This document shows positions 3,930 to 12,649 of a stretch of DNA of 27,972 nt, piece by piece (positions within the stretch are counted from its first letter, which is position 1; each line of letters opens with the position of its first letter). Origin of the DNA: a virus; the IMG/VR virus record IMGVR_UViG_3300013137_000081, positions 1 through 27,972 of that record; one strand, 5' to 3'. Position numbers and translations under genes: made by a program. The notes beneath the pieces were generated by a model. That model was not told the origin of the DNA. It saw only the letters and a program-made list of their open reading frames with translations, and did no database searches.

Positions 3930-5517
3930 CCCATACGAGCAGTCGATTCTCAGATCGAGTACGCTCGCGTGGGTCAAGAAAAAAGGCATCGTGAACGAGA
4001 TGGGCATGCCAATCCGCGTTGACGGGGACTCTGACTATTTCTTCCTGCACGATATCTACGCCGACGAAGCAGACCTCATCGGCGCTCGAAAGCCGTCTCA
4101 ATTCGGACTCAGCACGTGGGCGATACTGACGGAGATACACGATGCGAAGTATAGGAACCTGAACCAGATCCACACGCTCCCGACACAAGGCGACGTGCGG
4201 AAATTCGTGCCGACTAAGGTGGACGAAATCATAGAGCGTAACGCAGAGATACGGGAGGGCATGGCGACGATGGACCTCGGTGCAATAGGGCAGAAGCAAT
4301 TCGGAAGTGGTTTCGTTTACTACACACCGACATTCTCCGAGCGCACGGGCTTCATCATCACCTCGGACAGGAACTGGTACGACGAACTCGACCGCAGTAA
4401 CCAAAAGAGCATCAAGAACTACGCATCGCGTACTGAGGGGCAGGACTCGCTGAAGCAGGAGCGCTGGCTCTCCACGCCGACGATACCGAGCTTCGGCATC
4501 GACAAGATATGGCAGGAGAGCGATCAGAAGCACTGGCGCTTTACCTGCGGGCACTGCGGAAAAAGACAGCACATGAAGTGGCCGGAGAACGTCGACATGA
4601 CGAGAGGCGAGTACATCTGCAGTCATTGTGGAAAGACAATCGACCGGGAGTGGGTACGACCGCAGACAAAACTGCACCCGAAAGGGACCGGACGATGGGA
4701 GGCGCGCTTCAAGGGGAAACCGATATCCGGCTACTGGTTCACGCAGATGATTGCGCCATGGGTGAGTGCGAAGGATTTATGCAAGGCGCACGACGAAGCG
4801 GAGAAGGAGCACCAGCTCGATTACTTCTACAACCACAAGCTCGGGATGCCATACGTCTCCGGCGACAGTGCTATCAGCGCAGGACTCATCTACCGCAACC
4901 TGCTCGGCGACCGACCGCACATCGAAGTGAATTCGTGCATGGGCGTGGACGTACAGCTCCGCGAACTCTACGTCTCCATCGGCACAAAGGAGGGAGTGTT
5001 CGGACTGGCCGCACTGCAGGAGACGGAGAGCAAGAGCAAGTGGGACCGGCTCGCGGAACTGATGGAGGTCTATGACGTGCGGTACTGCGTTATAGACGGC
5101 GGCTTCACACCAAACGAAGTGCTGGCGTTCGCAAAGAGATTCAGAAACAGGGTATGGGTGAACTGGTACAAAGACGATCCGAAGCACGCGAAGATGGTGC
5201 GGTGGAGCGATGACGAATTCCACGCGACTGAGAAGAAGACCTTCGAGGAGGAGGTGACCGTGCTCACGGAGCGGGACCGGATGATTGACTTCCTACTCGC
5301 CGAACTGCAGAAAGGCAACATCCGCTTCTTCTACGCGCAGGCAGACCAAGCGATAAAGACACTGGTGCGGCACGTGGAGACGACCTACGCGCGAACGGTC
5401 ACGGACCGGCTCGGACTCGCATCGCGCGAATGGGTATCAACCGGCAAGGACGACTTCCTGCACGCGCTCATCTACTGGCGCATCGCGCGCATGAAGCAGG
5501 AGCAGAGCGAGAAGTAA
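3895..5517 (+). CDS. terminase large subunit, GpA family
   Basis: A 540-residue DNA-packaging motor with ATPase and nuclease domains. A Walker A-like segment, ARKPSQFGLST, is at residues 64-74, where GpA proteins have ARQ/K-x-G/Q-x-S. The acidic Walker B region is YDELDRS at 162-168. A GpA-type zinc ribbon has cysteines 218/221 (CGHC) and 242/245 (CSHC). The nuclease domain shows GVDVQ near 350, VIDGG near 399-403 and DDFLHALIYWR near 520, the expected acidic ladder and closing Asp/His. Length is slightly below the lambda GpA class and complete. The start overlaps the upstream gene by 35 nt with no Shine-Dalgarno. It pumps DNA into the prohead through the portal encoded next. Confidence 0.9.
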   Translation: MNEHSTQEKQNDPYEQSILRSSTLAWVKKKGIVNEMGMPIRVDGDSDYFFLHDIYADEADLIGARKPSQFGLSTWAILTEIHDAKYRNLNQIHTLPTQGDVRKFVPTKVDEIIERNAEIREGMATMDLGAIGQKQFGSGFVYYTPTFSERTGFIITSDRNWYDELDRSNQKSIKNYASRTEGQDSLKQERWLSTPTIPSFGIDKIWQESDQKHWRFTCGHCGKRQHMKWPENVDMTRGEYICSHCGKTIDREWVRPQTKLHPKGTGRWEARFKGKPISGYWFTQMIAPWVSAKDLCKAHDEAEKEHQLDYFYNHKLGMPYVSGDSAISAGLIYRNLLGDRPHIEVNSCMGVDVQLRELYVSIGTKEGVFGLAALQETESKSKWDRLAELMEVYDVRYCVIDGGFTPNEVLAFAKRFRNRVWVNWYKDDPKHAKMVRWSDDEFHATEKKTFEEEVTVLTERDRMIDFLLAELQKGNIRFFYAQADQAIKTLVRHVETTYARTVTDRLGLASREWVSTGKDDFLHALIYWRIARMKQEQSEK

Positions 5518-5560
5518 TCCACACACAGGAGTGCACTTGACAGACGAACGGTGCTACACT
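5515..5560 (+). promoter_or_regulatory. portal operon promoter, predicted leaderless transcript
   Basis: TAATCCACA (5515-5523; its TAA is the terminase stop) is 31 bp before TACACT (5555-5560), with TGC before the -10 box. TTGACA at 5537-5542 is 12 bp away. An ATG stands at 5567, exactly 6 nt after the -10 box, opening an 8-codon ORF. Confidence 0.6.
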
Positions 5561-5566
5561 TCAAGC

Positions 5567-5593
5567 ATGAACGCTTATCCTCCATTTGCATAA
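5567..5593 (+). CDS. possible 8-residue leader peptide MNAYPPFA
   Basis: The first ATG of the predicted leaderless transcript opens an 8-codon ORF whose stop (5591-5593) lies 4 nt before the portal ATG at 5598. It contains a Pro-Pro pair, a known ribosome-slowing step. The near-contact suggests that it loads ribosomes for reinitiation at the portal gene. It is too short to test by homology. Confidence 0.4.
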   Translation: MNAYPPFA

Positions 5594-5597
5594 CACT

Positions 5598-7550
5598 ATG
5601 ACAGAACCAACAGATGCGGCAAAAGCGGAGATGAAGGTACTCGCTGACGAGGCGAATAACCTCACGCCCGAGCAAAAGGACACTCCGGACGAACACGAGC
5701 GCAAGCAAATCGCGCTCTGGCAAGGACGCTTTACACGCGCAGAGAACTATCGCAGAGCGCACATCGACCGGATGAACCGGATGTACAAACTCTATCGGGC
5801 ATACCGAGACGCAACGAACTACGCCTACGGAACGAACATCATGCCGCCGGTGGGCTTCGAAATCGTGGAGACCATCAAACCGCGCCTCGCCAGTGCAGAC
5901 ATCGACATCACACTCCAGCCGACCAAGCAGGAGAATATCGACGACCCGCTCATCTCGGAGTGGGAGTCGCTCGTGGAGTACGACCTCTCGGTACTCGGAG
6001 GCGATACCGGCTTCGACGACCTGAAGATTATGTGGATCAACAGCATGCTCATCTTCGGCAACGGTCCCGCACAGCTCTCATGGGACGGCGATGAGAACGG
6101 GCACCCGTATCTCGAGATCGTTGACCCGTACCTTTTCTACCCGGACCCGAAAGCAACGAACCGCTTGCTCGACAGTCGCTGGGAAATCAAACAGACGTTC
6201 AAGGACAAAGCAGTCATCGTCTCGGACGAGAAGAAGCGCGGAAGCTACTCGCTCTACGATGCAGAGAAGCTGAAAGAGATTGAGGACAAGCCAATCAAGC
6301 TCGACCCGCGCGTTGACCGCGTGAATATCAATACGCTCCGCATGGGGCAGGTGAATGACGGAAAGATGCGCGGACAGGCAACCGATGCAGGACCGGGCAC
6401 ATCAGCCACAGATAAAAATACAGGAGAGAGTCAGGTGGAAATCTGGGAGTGCTGGGATCACGTCACGAACAAACTGCAGGTCATCTTCAACCGCGAGAAG
6501 CTGATGCGCGATGACGACAACCCGTACATGCGCGTGCGCGGCGGAAGAATGTTCATAGACCTGCCCGACATCAGCTTGAACTGGGAATACTACGCGATGA
6601 GCCACCTCGAGCCGGTGGAGACGACCATCTACGAAATGGCTGACAGCAGAAACCAAGCGATGGACGACATCGTCTTCTCGCTCGACCCGATCCGAAAGAT
6701 TAAGAAAGGCAAAGGATATAAACCGGAAGACCTGAAGCACGCACCGGGAGCGGTATGGGAACTCGACAACGTCACCGACGTGACCATCGAGACGGGACCG
6801 AACATCAGTAGTAGCTGGATAGCGAAGGACAACATCCTCCGTCAAAGCATCCAGACCGCGCTCGCACTTTCTGAATACACGCAAGGCATACCGAACTCCG
6901 GCACCGAACCGGTGGGCAAAGTGGAGCTCCTCCTCATGCAGACGAACATCCGCTTCAGCTTGCTCGTGCGGCAGATGGAGATAGCATTCACCGACCTCGT
7001 GAACGCTATGATCCAGATGAACCAGGAATTCCTCGGCGACACGATGGAGTACCGTATCACCGGCACAAAGATATCGTTCAAGTCATTCGGACCGGATGCG
7101 AAGACGATAGGCGTGGACGCCCGGGTAGACATCCAACCGAAGCCGGAGAAAAGCGCGGTGCAGGAAGCGAACGAAACCGTCGCACTCTACAAGGCGCTGG
7201 TGACCGACGACACGCCGCAACAGGGCGCAGACCCGGCGGAGGTAGATCAATTCAAGAAGCGAAAGCGCGCCATGCAGAGAATGCTCATCCGCGCATTCGG
7301 CAAAGGAGAATACGAAGACGAACTCATGGGACCGGATACCAGAGTGCAGGCGAAGCCAGCACCAGCTCCGACACCACTGCCGGCAGAAAAGCCGGGAGGC
7401 ATCGTGGCGCAACCGGCAATCGCGCCGGAACTTCAAAACCCCGCACCGCAACCGGTGAGCGTGATGCCGCCGGAGACATCTGGACTGCCCGGAGTGGGTG
7501 GTAGTCCACAGGGCTTCCTTGCGCGACTCCTTGCACGCGTGCGACAATGA
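5598..7550 (+). CDS. portal protein
   Basis: A 650-residue protein placed directly after the large terminase. The pattern fits large portals of short-tailed phages: an N-terminal helical region with many Tyr and Arg (RFTRAENYRRAHIDRMNR), a PPVGFEIVETIKPRL segment, DPYLFYPDP near residue 180, and a Pro/Ala-rich C-terminal tail ending in a short basic helix. I see no fused protease. Portals form the dodecameric ring at one head vertex that nucleates assembly, docks terminase and later joins the adaptor. I take ATG 5598 rather than an in-frame TTG at 5586, because the former directly follows the leader ORF. The upstream sequence is TAACACT, with no Shine-Dalgarno. Confidence 0.8.
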   Translation: MTEPTDAAKAEMKVLADEANNLTPEQKDTPDEHERKQIALWQGRFTRAENYRRAHIDRMNRMYKLYRAYRDATNYAYGTNIMPPVGFEIVETIKPRLASADIDITLQPTKQENIDDPLISEWESLVEYDLSVLGGDTGFDDLKIMWINSMLIFGNGPAQLSWDGDENGHPYLEIVDPYLFYPDPKATNRLLDSRWEIKQTFKDKAVIVSDEKKRGSYSLYDAEKLKEIEDKPIKLDPRVDRVNINTLRMGQVNDGKMRGQATDAGPGTSATDKNTGESQVEIWECWDHVTNKLQVIFNREKLMRDDDNPYMRVRGGRMFIDLPDISLNWEYYAMSHLEPVETTIYEMADSRNQAMDDIVFSLDPIRKIKKGKGYKPEDLKHAPGAVWELDNVTDVTIETGPNISSSWIAKDNILRQSIQTALALSEYTQGIPNSGTEPVGKVELLLMQTNIRFSLLVRQMEIAFTDLVNAMIQMNQEFLGDTMEYRITGTKISFKSFGPDAKTIGVDARVDIQPKPEKSAVQEANETVALYKALVTDDTPQQGADPAEVDQFKKRKRAMQRMLIRAFGKGEYEDELMGPDTRVQAKPAPAPTPLPAEKPGGIVAQPAIAPELQNPAPQPVSVMPPETSGLPGVGGSPQGFLARLLARVRQ

Positions 7551-7572
7551 TTAGTAATTAATTATCAATACT

Positions 7573-9066
7573 ATGGCACAGAAAAACCAACCGATAGTAC
7601 CGCAAGCGAAAGGATCGCCGGCAGGTCATTACCTCGTCGGGACTCTGCTCGCGAAAGCATCGATAGAGCGCGCCAACTACAGCGTGCTCAGCACAGATCA
7701 GGTGATACACACGCTTGACACGACGACCGGACTGCTTCGCATCAGTGCCATCACTAAGGGACTCTTCGTGGCATTCGCCGCAAACCCGTCAGGCGTAGCG
7801 GGACAGGCGTATACCACGCTCACTCTCGCCGCGAATCCGACCGAGGACGACACGATGACTCTCGGAACACAGGTCTACAACTACAAAGCGGAGACGCTTG
7901 GATACGCCAAGAGCACGCTCACTCTGAACACTGTCATCACACCGGGAAGCCATGCTGAGAGTGTTGTGACTGCGAACACCATCATCGATGGCGACACGCT
8001 CACTATCGGCACAACTGTCTACACATTCAAAACCGCACTCTCAACAGGACCAACCGTGGCGTATGAAGTGCTCATCGGCGGATCAGATGCAGTGGCGCTC
8101 GATAACCTGAAGCTCGCTATCAACGCAGGCGCAGGCATCGGCACCAACTACTCCACCGGCACGGTAGCGCATCCAGATGTGGTAGCAACCACGAATGCAG
8201 ACACTACACAAAAGGTAGTGGCACGCGTACCCGGAACGGCGGCAAATGCGAAAGCAACAACTTCGACAGGCGGAACGCTCTCATGGCCGGATACCACTCT
8301 CGGAGGCGGAACTGGCGCATCGAACCCGGGCGTAGCACCGGAAACGGCAACCATAGGCGGGAAGACATACAGCTTCCTCGACGTGCTCTCGGAGACAAAC
8401 GGAGCGGCCGCAATCGTGAACCAAGTGCTCTTCGGTTCAGACACTGCATCGGCTCTCGACAACTTCAAGAGCGCCATCAACGCAACTGCAGGAGCCGGTA
8501 CGACCTACTCAACCGGCACCACGGCAAATGCGAATGTGACCGCGACAACGAACACGAACACCACACAGCTCTGCGTGGCTATCGTAGGAGGCGCGGCAGG
8601 CAACAGCATCGCCACCACTGAGACGATGGCGCAAGGTTCGTGGACCAGCACCGTAATGGTAGGCGGACACGCGGATGACGGAATGACGATCGTCATTGGC
8701 AACGCGGCAGGCGACACGCAGACCAACACGCAGGCGGCGATAAACGGAACTGCAGGCGCAGGCACGCTCTACAGCTCGGCACTCGCAGAAAACGCAGTCG
8801 TCTACTGCAAGGACTTCGCTACCAACGCGGCCGCTATCACGGCTAAAGCAACCGGCACGGATGGAGACGGCATCGCAACAACGGGCACATTCGCATCGGG
8901 AAGCAACACACTCAGTGCGGCCGCGACATCCGGCGGTTCGGAAGGTCGCTTCGATGACTACATTCCGGCAGGCACGATGCACGAATACGCGATAGACGAC
9001 AGCACCACGGTGGTGGGACTCCTCGGAGACGGGGGTACTGCACAGGCGGTGCTGGTCGAACATTAA
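7573..9066 (+). CDS. repeat-rich head decoration or fibre protein
   Basis: A 497-residue protein made almost wholly of Thr, Ala and Gly. About four degenerate repeats of roughly 100 residues carry a beta strand of the form DTxTIGxxxYxF, then ALDNxKxAINAxAGxGTxYSTGT, then a VTATT segment. Copies start near residues 85, 140, 255 and 365. The C-terminus (GRFDDYIPAGTMHEYAIDDS) looks like a capsid-anchoring or closing domain. Such repeats are frequent in phage head fibres and decoration proteins. Position between the portal and scaffold genes supports a head-surface role; a tail location is less likely. AT-rich leader ATTATCAATACT without Shine-Dalgarno. No cysteine pairs or signal peptide. Confidence 0.6.
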   Translation: MAQKNQPIVPQAKGSPAGHYLVGTLLAKASIERANYSVLSTDQVIHTLDTTTGLLRISAITKGLFVAFAANPSGVAGQAYTTLTLAANPTEDDTMTLGTQVYNYKAETLGYAKSTLTLNTVITPGSHAESVVTANTIIDGDTLTIGTTVYTFKTALSTGPTVAYEVLIGGSDAVALDNLKLAINAGAGIGTNYSTGTVAHPDVVATTNADTTQKVVARVPGTAANAKATTSTGGTLSWPDTTLGGGTGASNPGVAPETATIGGKTYSFLDVLSETNGAAAIVNQVLFGSDTASALDNFKSAINATAGAGTTYSTGTTANANVTATTNTNTTQLCVAIVGGAAGNSIATTETMAQGSWTSTVMVGGHADDGMTIVIGNAAGDTQTNTQAAINGTAGAGTLYSSALAENAVVYCKDFATNAAAITAKATGTDGDGIATTGTFASGSNTLSAAATSGGSEGRFDDYIPAGTMHEYAIDDSTTVVGLLGDGGTAQAVLVEH

Positions 9067-9086
9067 TAACCAATAAATTATTCACC

Positions 9087-9500
9087 ATGCAAACTCTACA
9101 GGACAACATCAAGGTAGTGACGTTCCAGAAGCCGCTCGCGCTTGACGAGGACAACTCCCCGATCCGCTCGACGGTCATCGACACGTGGGGCACGGAGCCG
9201 GAGTCATTCGACAGCGCACTCGTTCTCGTATCAACGGGAGCGAAGGGTGCGGACGTGACGGTCATCAGTGTCAAGGTGCAGGAGTCGGACAATGCGGACG
9301 GCTCAACCAGCGCCACAGACGCAGAGGGTGGTGCGGCACAGACCGTTCTCGAGAACACCACGACAGCGTTCCAGATCCACCGCACGAAGCGGTACTTGGT
9401 CGTTGTCGTGACGCTTACGGCAACCGGCGCGGCTGACACCGTACCGATGTCGGCTGTGGGCGTTCTCAACAACTGGGCGCTTCCGTTCCCGGTTCTCTAA
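9087..9500 (+). CDS. putative minor head or decoration protein
   Basis: A 137-residue protein predicted to be mostly beta. It contains SALVLVSTGAKGADVTVISVKVQESD, a charged gap, and then HRTKRYLVVVVTLTATGAADT, a pattern often seen in small phage head-surface proteins. No specific family can be named. It lies between the repeat-rich head protein and two small genes, 20 nt after the former, in the head operon. The leader is AATAAATTATTCACC with no Shine-Dalgarno. Confidence 0.55.
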   Translation: MQTLQDNIKVVTFQKPLALDEDNSPIRSTVIDTWGTEPESFDSALVLVSTGAKGADVTVISVKVQESDNADGSTSATDAEGGAAQTVLENTTTAFQIHRTKRYLVVVVTLTATGAADTVPMSAVGVLNNWALPFPVL

Positions 9501-9529
9501 TTAACAGGTGCGAATAATCGAACAATCCT

Positions 9530-9808
9530 ATGGGACCAGATACAACAGTAGAACAGCCGCTCGGACCAGCCGATGAGAAGGCATTCCTCGATAAGATTGA
9601 CAATGCATTCCACAATGCGTGGGACGACCTCCGCAAAGGCGGACCCGTGACGGCGACCGCCGCAATCAGCGCGATCGTCGATGCGCTCCAAGCCGTGAAG
9701 CCGGAGCCGACTCTCGGCGGCATGGGAATGAATCAGGGTATGCCGGACATGGAGAGCATGGCCGAAGACCAGGGTGGTGCAGAAGCAGAAGTAGGGGCAG
9801 GAGAATAA
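9530..9808 (+). CDS. small acidic hypothetical protein of the head operon
   Basis: A 92-residue acidic protein with a likely helical core (DEKAFLDKIDNAFHNAWDDLRKG) and a Gly/Met-rich tail (LGGMGMNQGMPDMESM) ending in Glu/Gly/Ala. Not recognised. Genomic position between decoration-type and scaffold-type genes suggests a minor head or assembly role. The start is the first ATG after the previous stop; the leader AATCGAACAATCCT lacks a Shine-Dalgarno. Confidence 0.5.
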   Translation: MGPDTTVEQPLGPADEKAFLDKIDNAFHNAWDDLRKGGPVTATAAISAIVDALQAVKPEPTLGGMGMNQGMPDMESMAEDQGGAEAEVGAGE

Positions 9809-9810
9809 CC

Positions 9811-10050
9811 ATGAGCACACGGCGCGACTTCACTGAGACCGAGAGAACGCCCGGATGGGCGCACTACACGGGACTCGTGGAAACCGCGATAGCGAATCTC
9901 AAGGTTGACCTCGCCACCATCGAGACGGAAGGCAAGACCGCTGAAGCAATCGGCGTCGAGCATCTCCGGATCGCAGAGCGCATTGCCGGGCTCGAACGCG
10001 CTCTCGGAGTGGCGGAGGACATAAAGAAAGAGCCCGCAGACGACCTATGA
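9811..10050 (+). CDS. small helical hypothetical protein
   Basis: A 79-residue protein, mostly helical with a probable coiled-coil centre (LVETAIANLKVDLATIETEGKTAEAIGVEHLRIAERIAGLERAL broken by Gly). Not recognised. The ATG at 9811 lies 2 nt after the previous stop and is the one start in the operon with an SD-like AGGAG (9799-9803) at normal distance, although that sequence is also the coding end of the gene before. Its stop overlaps the next ATG (ATGA, 10047-10050). Confidence 0.55.
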   Translation: MSTRRDFTETERTPGWAHYTGLVETAIANLKVDLATIETEGKTAEAIGVEHLRIAERIAGLERALGVAEDIKKEPADDL

Positions 10051-10373
10051 ACCCACAAATCCAAACAGCACTCGCACGACTATCGGCTCTCAAAGACGCG
10101 CTCGGCAAAGCCGGGGGCTTCATCGGGAGTGAAGTGAAAGGGACGCTTGCGAACCTCTCGCCGGCGGCTATTGCCGCGCGTTACAAAGCGCAGGACGTAG
10201 CTCAGCAGGCGGAGAACGATACGGCGGCGCGACTGGGCGGATTCCCTGGGGGCGTAGCGCAATGGGCGGAATGGAATAAAACCCAGCCGCCACTGCCTGA
10301 CAGCACGAACGTACTCGGCGACATGGCATCGAAGCTGGTCGGCGTGTACCGCAAATTTACCAAGAAGAAATAA
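10047..10373 (+). CDS. hypothetical head-operon protein
   Basis: A 108-residue basic protein with a helical N-terminal half (ALARLSALKDALGKAG) and a C-terminus with PQPPLPDS-like proline spacing followed by a Lys-rich tail. Not recognised. It is coupled by ATGA overlap to the 79-residue gene and followed after 11 nt by the scaffold-like gene. A capsid-assembly role is suggested by position only. Confidence 0.5.
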   Translation: MNPQIQTALARLSALKDALGKAGGFIGSEVKGTLANLSPAAIAARYKAQDVAQQAENDTAARLGGFPGGVAQWAEWNKTQPPLPDSTNVLGDMASKLVGVYRKFTKKK

Positions 10374-10384
10374 TCCATACATTT

Positions 10385-11251
10385 ATGGCAAAACCCGACG
10401 ATAACGCTGACTTCGAAGATCTCGAAGAAGGTGCCGAAGGGGAGGAAGCAGATACCTCCACCGGCGCTGAAGAAGAAGCTGGTGAAGGAGACGACACCGG
10501 CGCTGATGAAACAGGGGAAGACGGCGGTGAGGGCGAAGGTGAAGGAGACGACACTGGAGCCGATGACGAATTTACTATCCCCGAGAAATTCAAGGGCAAG
10601 GAAGCAAAGGACATAGCCAAGAGCTATGTAGAACTCGAGAAGCAGATCGAGAAGAAAGCCGCCGAGAAAGCACGCGAGATGCTCGGCAAGAACCGTCCGC
10701 AAAAGAAGGACGGCGAAGAAGACGCGGCTATCAAAGAAGCGATGAAGGGCGTGGACTTCTCCAAGATGAAGCCGGAGGAATTTGCCGCATGGCTCATCAA
10801 GACCGTGGAAGCACGGGCGCAGGAGATCGCACGCAACACCTACGAAGCGGCCGACTCCACGAAGTCAGCTGTGCAGACGGAGATAAACACCGTCACGAAG
10901 ACATGGCCCCAGCTCAAGGAGAACGAGGGCTTCCGAAACATGGTGCTGGCGCTTATCGAGAACAAAGCGAACAAGGGAGAAATCCTCACGCTCAAGGAGG
11001 CGTGCTCGCAGGTAGGCAAGGCACTCGGACAGAAGCCCGGCGGAAAGCCCGCAGACGGCAAAAACGGGGCTGGAGAGGGCGCAGGAGACGGAAAGGGCAA
11101 AGAGGGCGAAGGAGAGGGCAAACCGCGCCCCAAGACAGGCGTAGAGCGCCCCAGCGGGTCTGGCGGAGGCGACAGGGAAACCGACGAGGAGAAAGTGCTC
11201 GCCGGACTCATGGGCGGTAAAACACCCGGATCGCTCGGCGGACTGTACTAA
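10385..11251 (+). CDS. putative capsid scaffolding protein
   Basis: A 288-residue, very polar protein. The first 60 residues are acidic repeats of the type GEGDDTGAD, followed by FTIPEKFKGKEAKDIAKSYVELEKQ, a helix common near the start of scaffolds in DUF5309-capsid phages. A long helical region follows, then a Gly/Lys/Glu-rich tail with GEGxGK repeats. The C-terminal residues GLMGGKTPGSLGGLY may dock on the capsid protein. Low sequence complexity, acidic helix content and position directly before the capsid gene support scaffold. Scaffolds guide prohead assembly and are then removed. No protease gene is seen here. Start leader CCATACATTT has no Shine-Dalgarno. Confidence 0.65.
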   Translation: MAKPDDNADFEDLEEGAEGEEADTSTGAEEEAGEGDDTGADETGEDGGEGEGEGDDTGADDEFTIPEKFKGKEAKDIAKSYVELEKQIEKKAAEKAREMLGKNRPQKKDGEEDAAIKEAMKGVDFSKMKPEEFAAWLIKTVEARAQEIARNTYEAADSTKSAVQTEINTVTKTWPQLKENEGFRNMVLALIENKANKGEILTLKEACSQVGKALGQKPGGKPADGKNGAGEGAGDGKGKEGEGEGKPRPKTGVERPSGSGGGDRETDEEKVLAGLMGGKTPGSLGGLY

Positions 11252-11252
11252 C

Positions 11253-11298
11253 TAATCCACAGCCCGTTATATTCTCGCGCACGCACAGGTGCTACACT
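11253..11298 (+). promoter_or_regulatory. capsid operon promoter
   Basis: TAATCCACA (11253-11261) is 31 bp before TACACT (11293-11298), preceded by TGC. No -35 match at normal spacing. Initiation near 11305 gives a leader of 2 nt or less before the ATG at 11307. Confidence 0.6.
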
Positions 11299-11306
11299 GA
11301 AAACAA

Positions 11307-11396
11307 ATGTGGGAGGAGCAAACCATCCCGGACCCGAAAGCCCCGACGCGCAAGCGCGGACAAGCTGGAGGACAATCTAAAAGCGTTAGCCGATGA
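11307..11396 (+). CDS. 29-residue small protein before the capsid gene
   Basis: The first ATG of the predicted capsid transcript opens a 29-codon frame encoding a Pro/Lys/Arg-rich peptide. Its stop overlaps the ATG of a second tiny frame (ATGA, 11393-11396), the same coupling used by recognised genes here. No family recognised. It may act in translation coupling towards the capsid gene. Confidence 0.4.
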   Translation: MWEEQTIPDPKAPTRKRGQAGGQSKSVSR

Positions 11397-11449
11397 GGGT
11401 GATAGGGAATAAGAGAATCCCGGTCGACCCCGAAACGATTTACCAATAA
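11393..11449 (+). CDS. 18-residue small protein before the capsid gene
   Basis: An 18-codon frame, ATGA-coupled to the previous one, encoding MRVIGNKRIPVDPETIYQ. It ends 13 nt before the capsid ATG. The peptide has a plausible folded composition, but is too short to judge by itself. Confidence 0.35.
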   Translation: MRVIGNKRIPVDPETIYQ

Positions 11450-11462
11450 CCAGAACACTACT

Positions 11463-12638
11463 ATGGCCGCAACAGGAACACGAGACACTAGCAACCTCAC
11501 CGCGCGTCGCTACGACGTATCGGGAGTAATCACCCTGCTTGACGTTGACCAATTCCCTCTCCTCGCCATTCTCACGAATGCCGGGAAGGATATTGTCACC
11601 AACAAGGGCAAGGCGATGAAGAAGGAGGTCGCTACTGACTCCGAATTCAAGTGGTATGAGGATGCATTCGGCACGCGCACCATTACGAGCACAACCGGTC
11701 AGACCGGCAAGAGCAACGCGGGAGCAATCACGCTTGTGCTTGCATCTGACAACGGAGCGTTCGTATCGGTGGGTGATGTTGTATACATCCCCTCCCTGAA
11801 GTATATGTACGAGGTCACGGGGGTGAGCACGGACACGCTGACTCTTACCGCAGAACGCGGTGGGGACACGACCGGCTCGCTCGACCTTTCCTCGCTCACT
11901 ATCTGGATCATCGGCAATGCTAACGCGGAAGGCGCAGGTCTCCGCACGTTGAAGGGCACTGCTCCTACTGAGAAGGTCGGCTACACGCAGATCTTCCGCA
12001 CGCCGTTCGGCGTAACGGAGACGAGCAAGAACACCACCACTCTCATCAAGGAGAATGACCTCGACTACCAACGCCGTAAGAAGGGTATTGAGCACGCAAC
12101 GGACATCGAGCGTAGCTTCTTCTTCGGGAAACTGAAGAAGGACACGACCGGTACGCATCCGAAGCGTTACACTCAGGGCATCATCAACGCCATCTCCACC
12201 TACGCTTCGGCGAACGTGGATACGGAAGCCGAGTTTGATGCATTCCTCGAGAATGCGTTCGCACACGGTTCTCCGGAGAAGTATGCGTTCTGCTCTCCAA
12301 CGTTCCTCTCGCAGATTGACCAGTGGGCTAAGAACAAGCTCCAGGTAATGCAAAACGCGAACACCTACGGTGTGCGCATCTTGCAGTACGTCACTCCGCA
12401 CGGAACGCTGAACTTGATCAAGCACAAGCTCCTGACGGGTACCCCGTTCGGGAACTACATCGTGGTCACGGATATGGTGAACTTGACCTACAAGTATCTC
12501 CAGAACCGCGACAGCAAGCTCCTCACCAACCGGCAGTCGCCGGGTGATGACGAGCTCGTTGAGGAATACCTCACCGAGTGTGGACTCAAGATCGCCTTGG
12601 AAAGCACTCACGCAGTCGCTTCGAAGGCCGCTCTCTAA
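11463..12638 (+). CDS. major capsid protein (SU10-like, DUF5309-like)
   Basis: A 391-residue HK97-fold type capsid protein. Features I associate with the DUF5309/SU10 group: the N-terminal DVSGVITLLDVDQFPLLAIL, a central beta insertion (VGDVVYIPSLKYMYEVTGVS), the segment HATDIERSFFFGKLKK near residue 212, and the terminal ECGLKIALESTHAVASKAAL. The length fits the family, and no cleavable delta domain is obvious. It should be the most abundant virion protein, yet its leader AACCAGAACACTACT holds no Shine-Dalgarno, an important point for how this phage is translated. It is served by a promoter at 11253-11298 and two tiny ORFs. A structured RNA segment follows the stop. Confidence 0.88.
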   Translation: MAATGTRDTSNLTARRYDVSGVITLLDVDQFPLLAILTNAGKDIVTNKGKAMKKEVATDSEFKWYEDAFGTRTITSTTGQTGKSNAGAITLVLASDNGAFVSVGDVVYIPSLKYMYEVTGVSTDTLTLTAERGGDTTGSLDLSSLTIWIIGNANAEGAGLRTLKGTAPTEKVGYTQIFRTPFGVTETSKNTTTLIKENDLDYQRRKKGIEHATDIERSFFFGKLKKDTTGTHPKRYTQGIINAISTYASANVDTEAEFDAFLENAFAHGSPEKYAFCSPTFLSQIDQWAKNKLQVMQNANTYGVRILQYVTPHGTLNLIKHKLLTGTPFGNYIVVTDMVNLTYKYLQNRDSKLLTNRQSPGDDELVEEYLTECGLKIALESTHAVASKAAL

Positions 12639-12649
12639 TGAGCTTGCGC

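Noticed and set aside
3706-4677. 323-codon minus-strand frame opposite the terminase
   Set aside because: Shadow of the terminase gene; low-complexity Leu/Arg/Val translation with no motif.
11292-12611. 439-codon minus-strand frame opposite the capsid gene
   Set aside because: The plus strand has a recognisable capsid protein; the reverse frame is Arg/Val/Leu-rich shadow composition.
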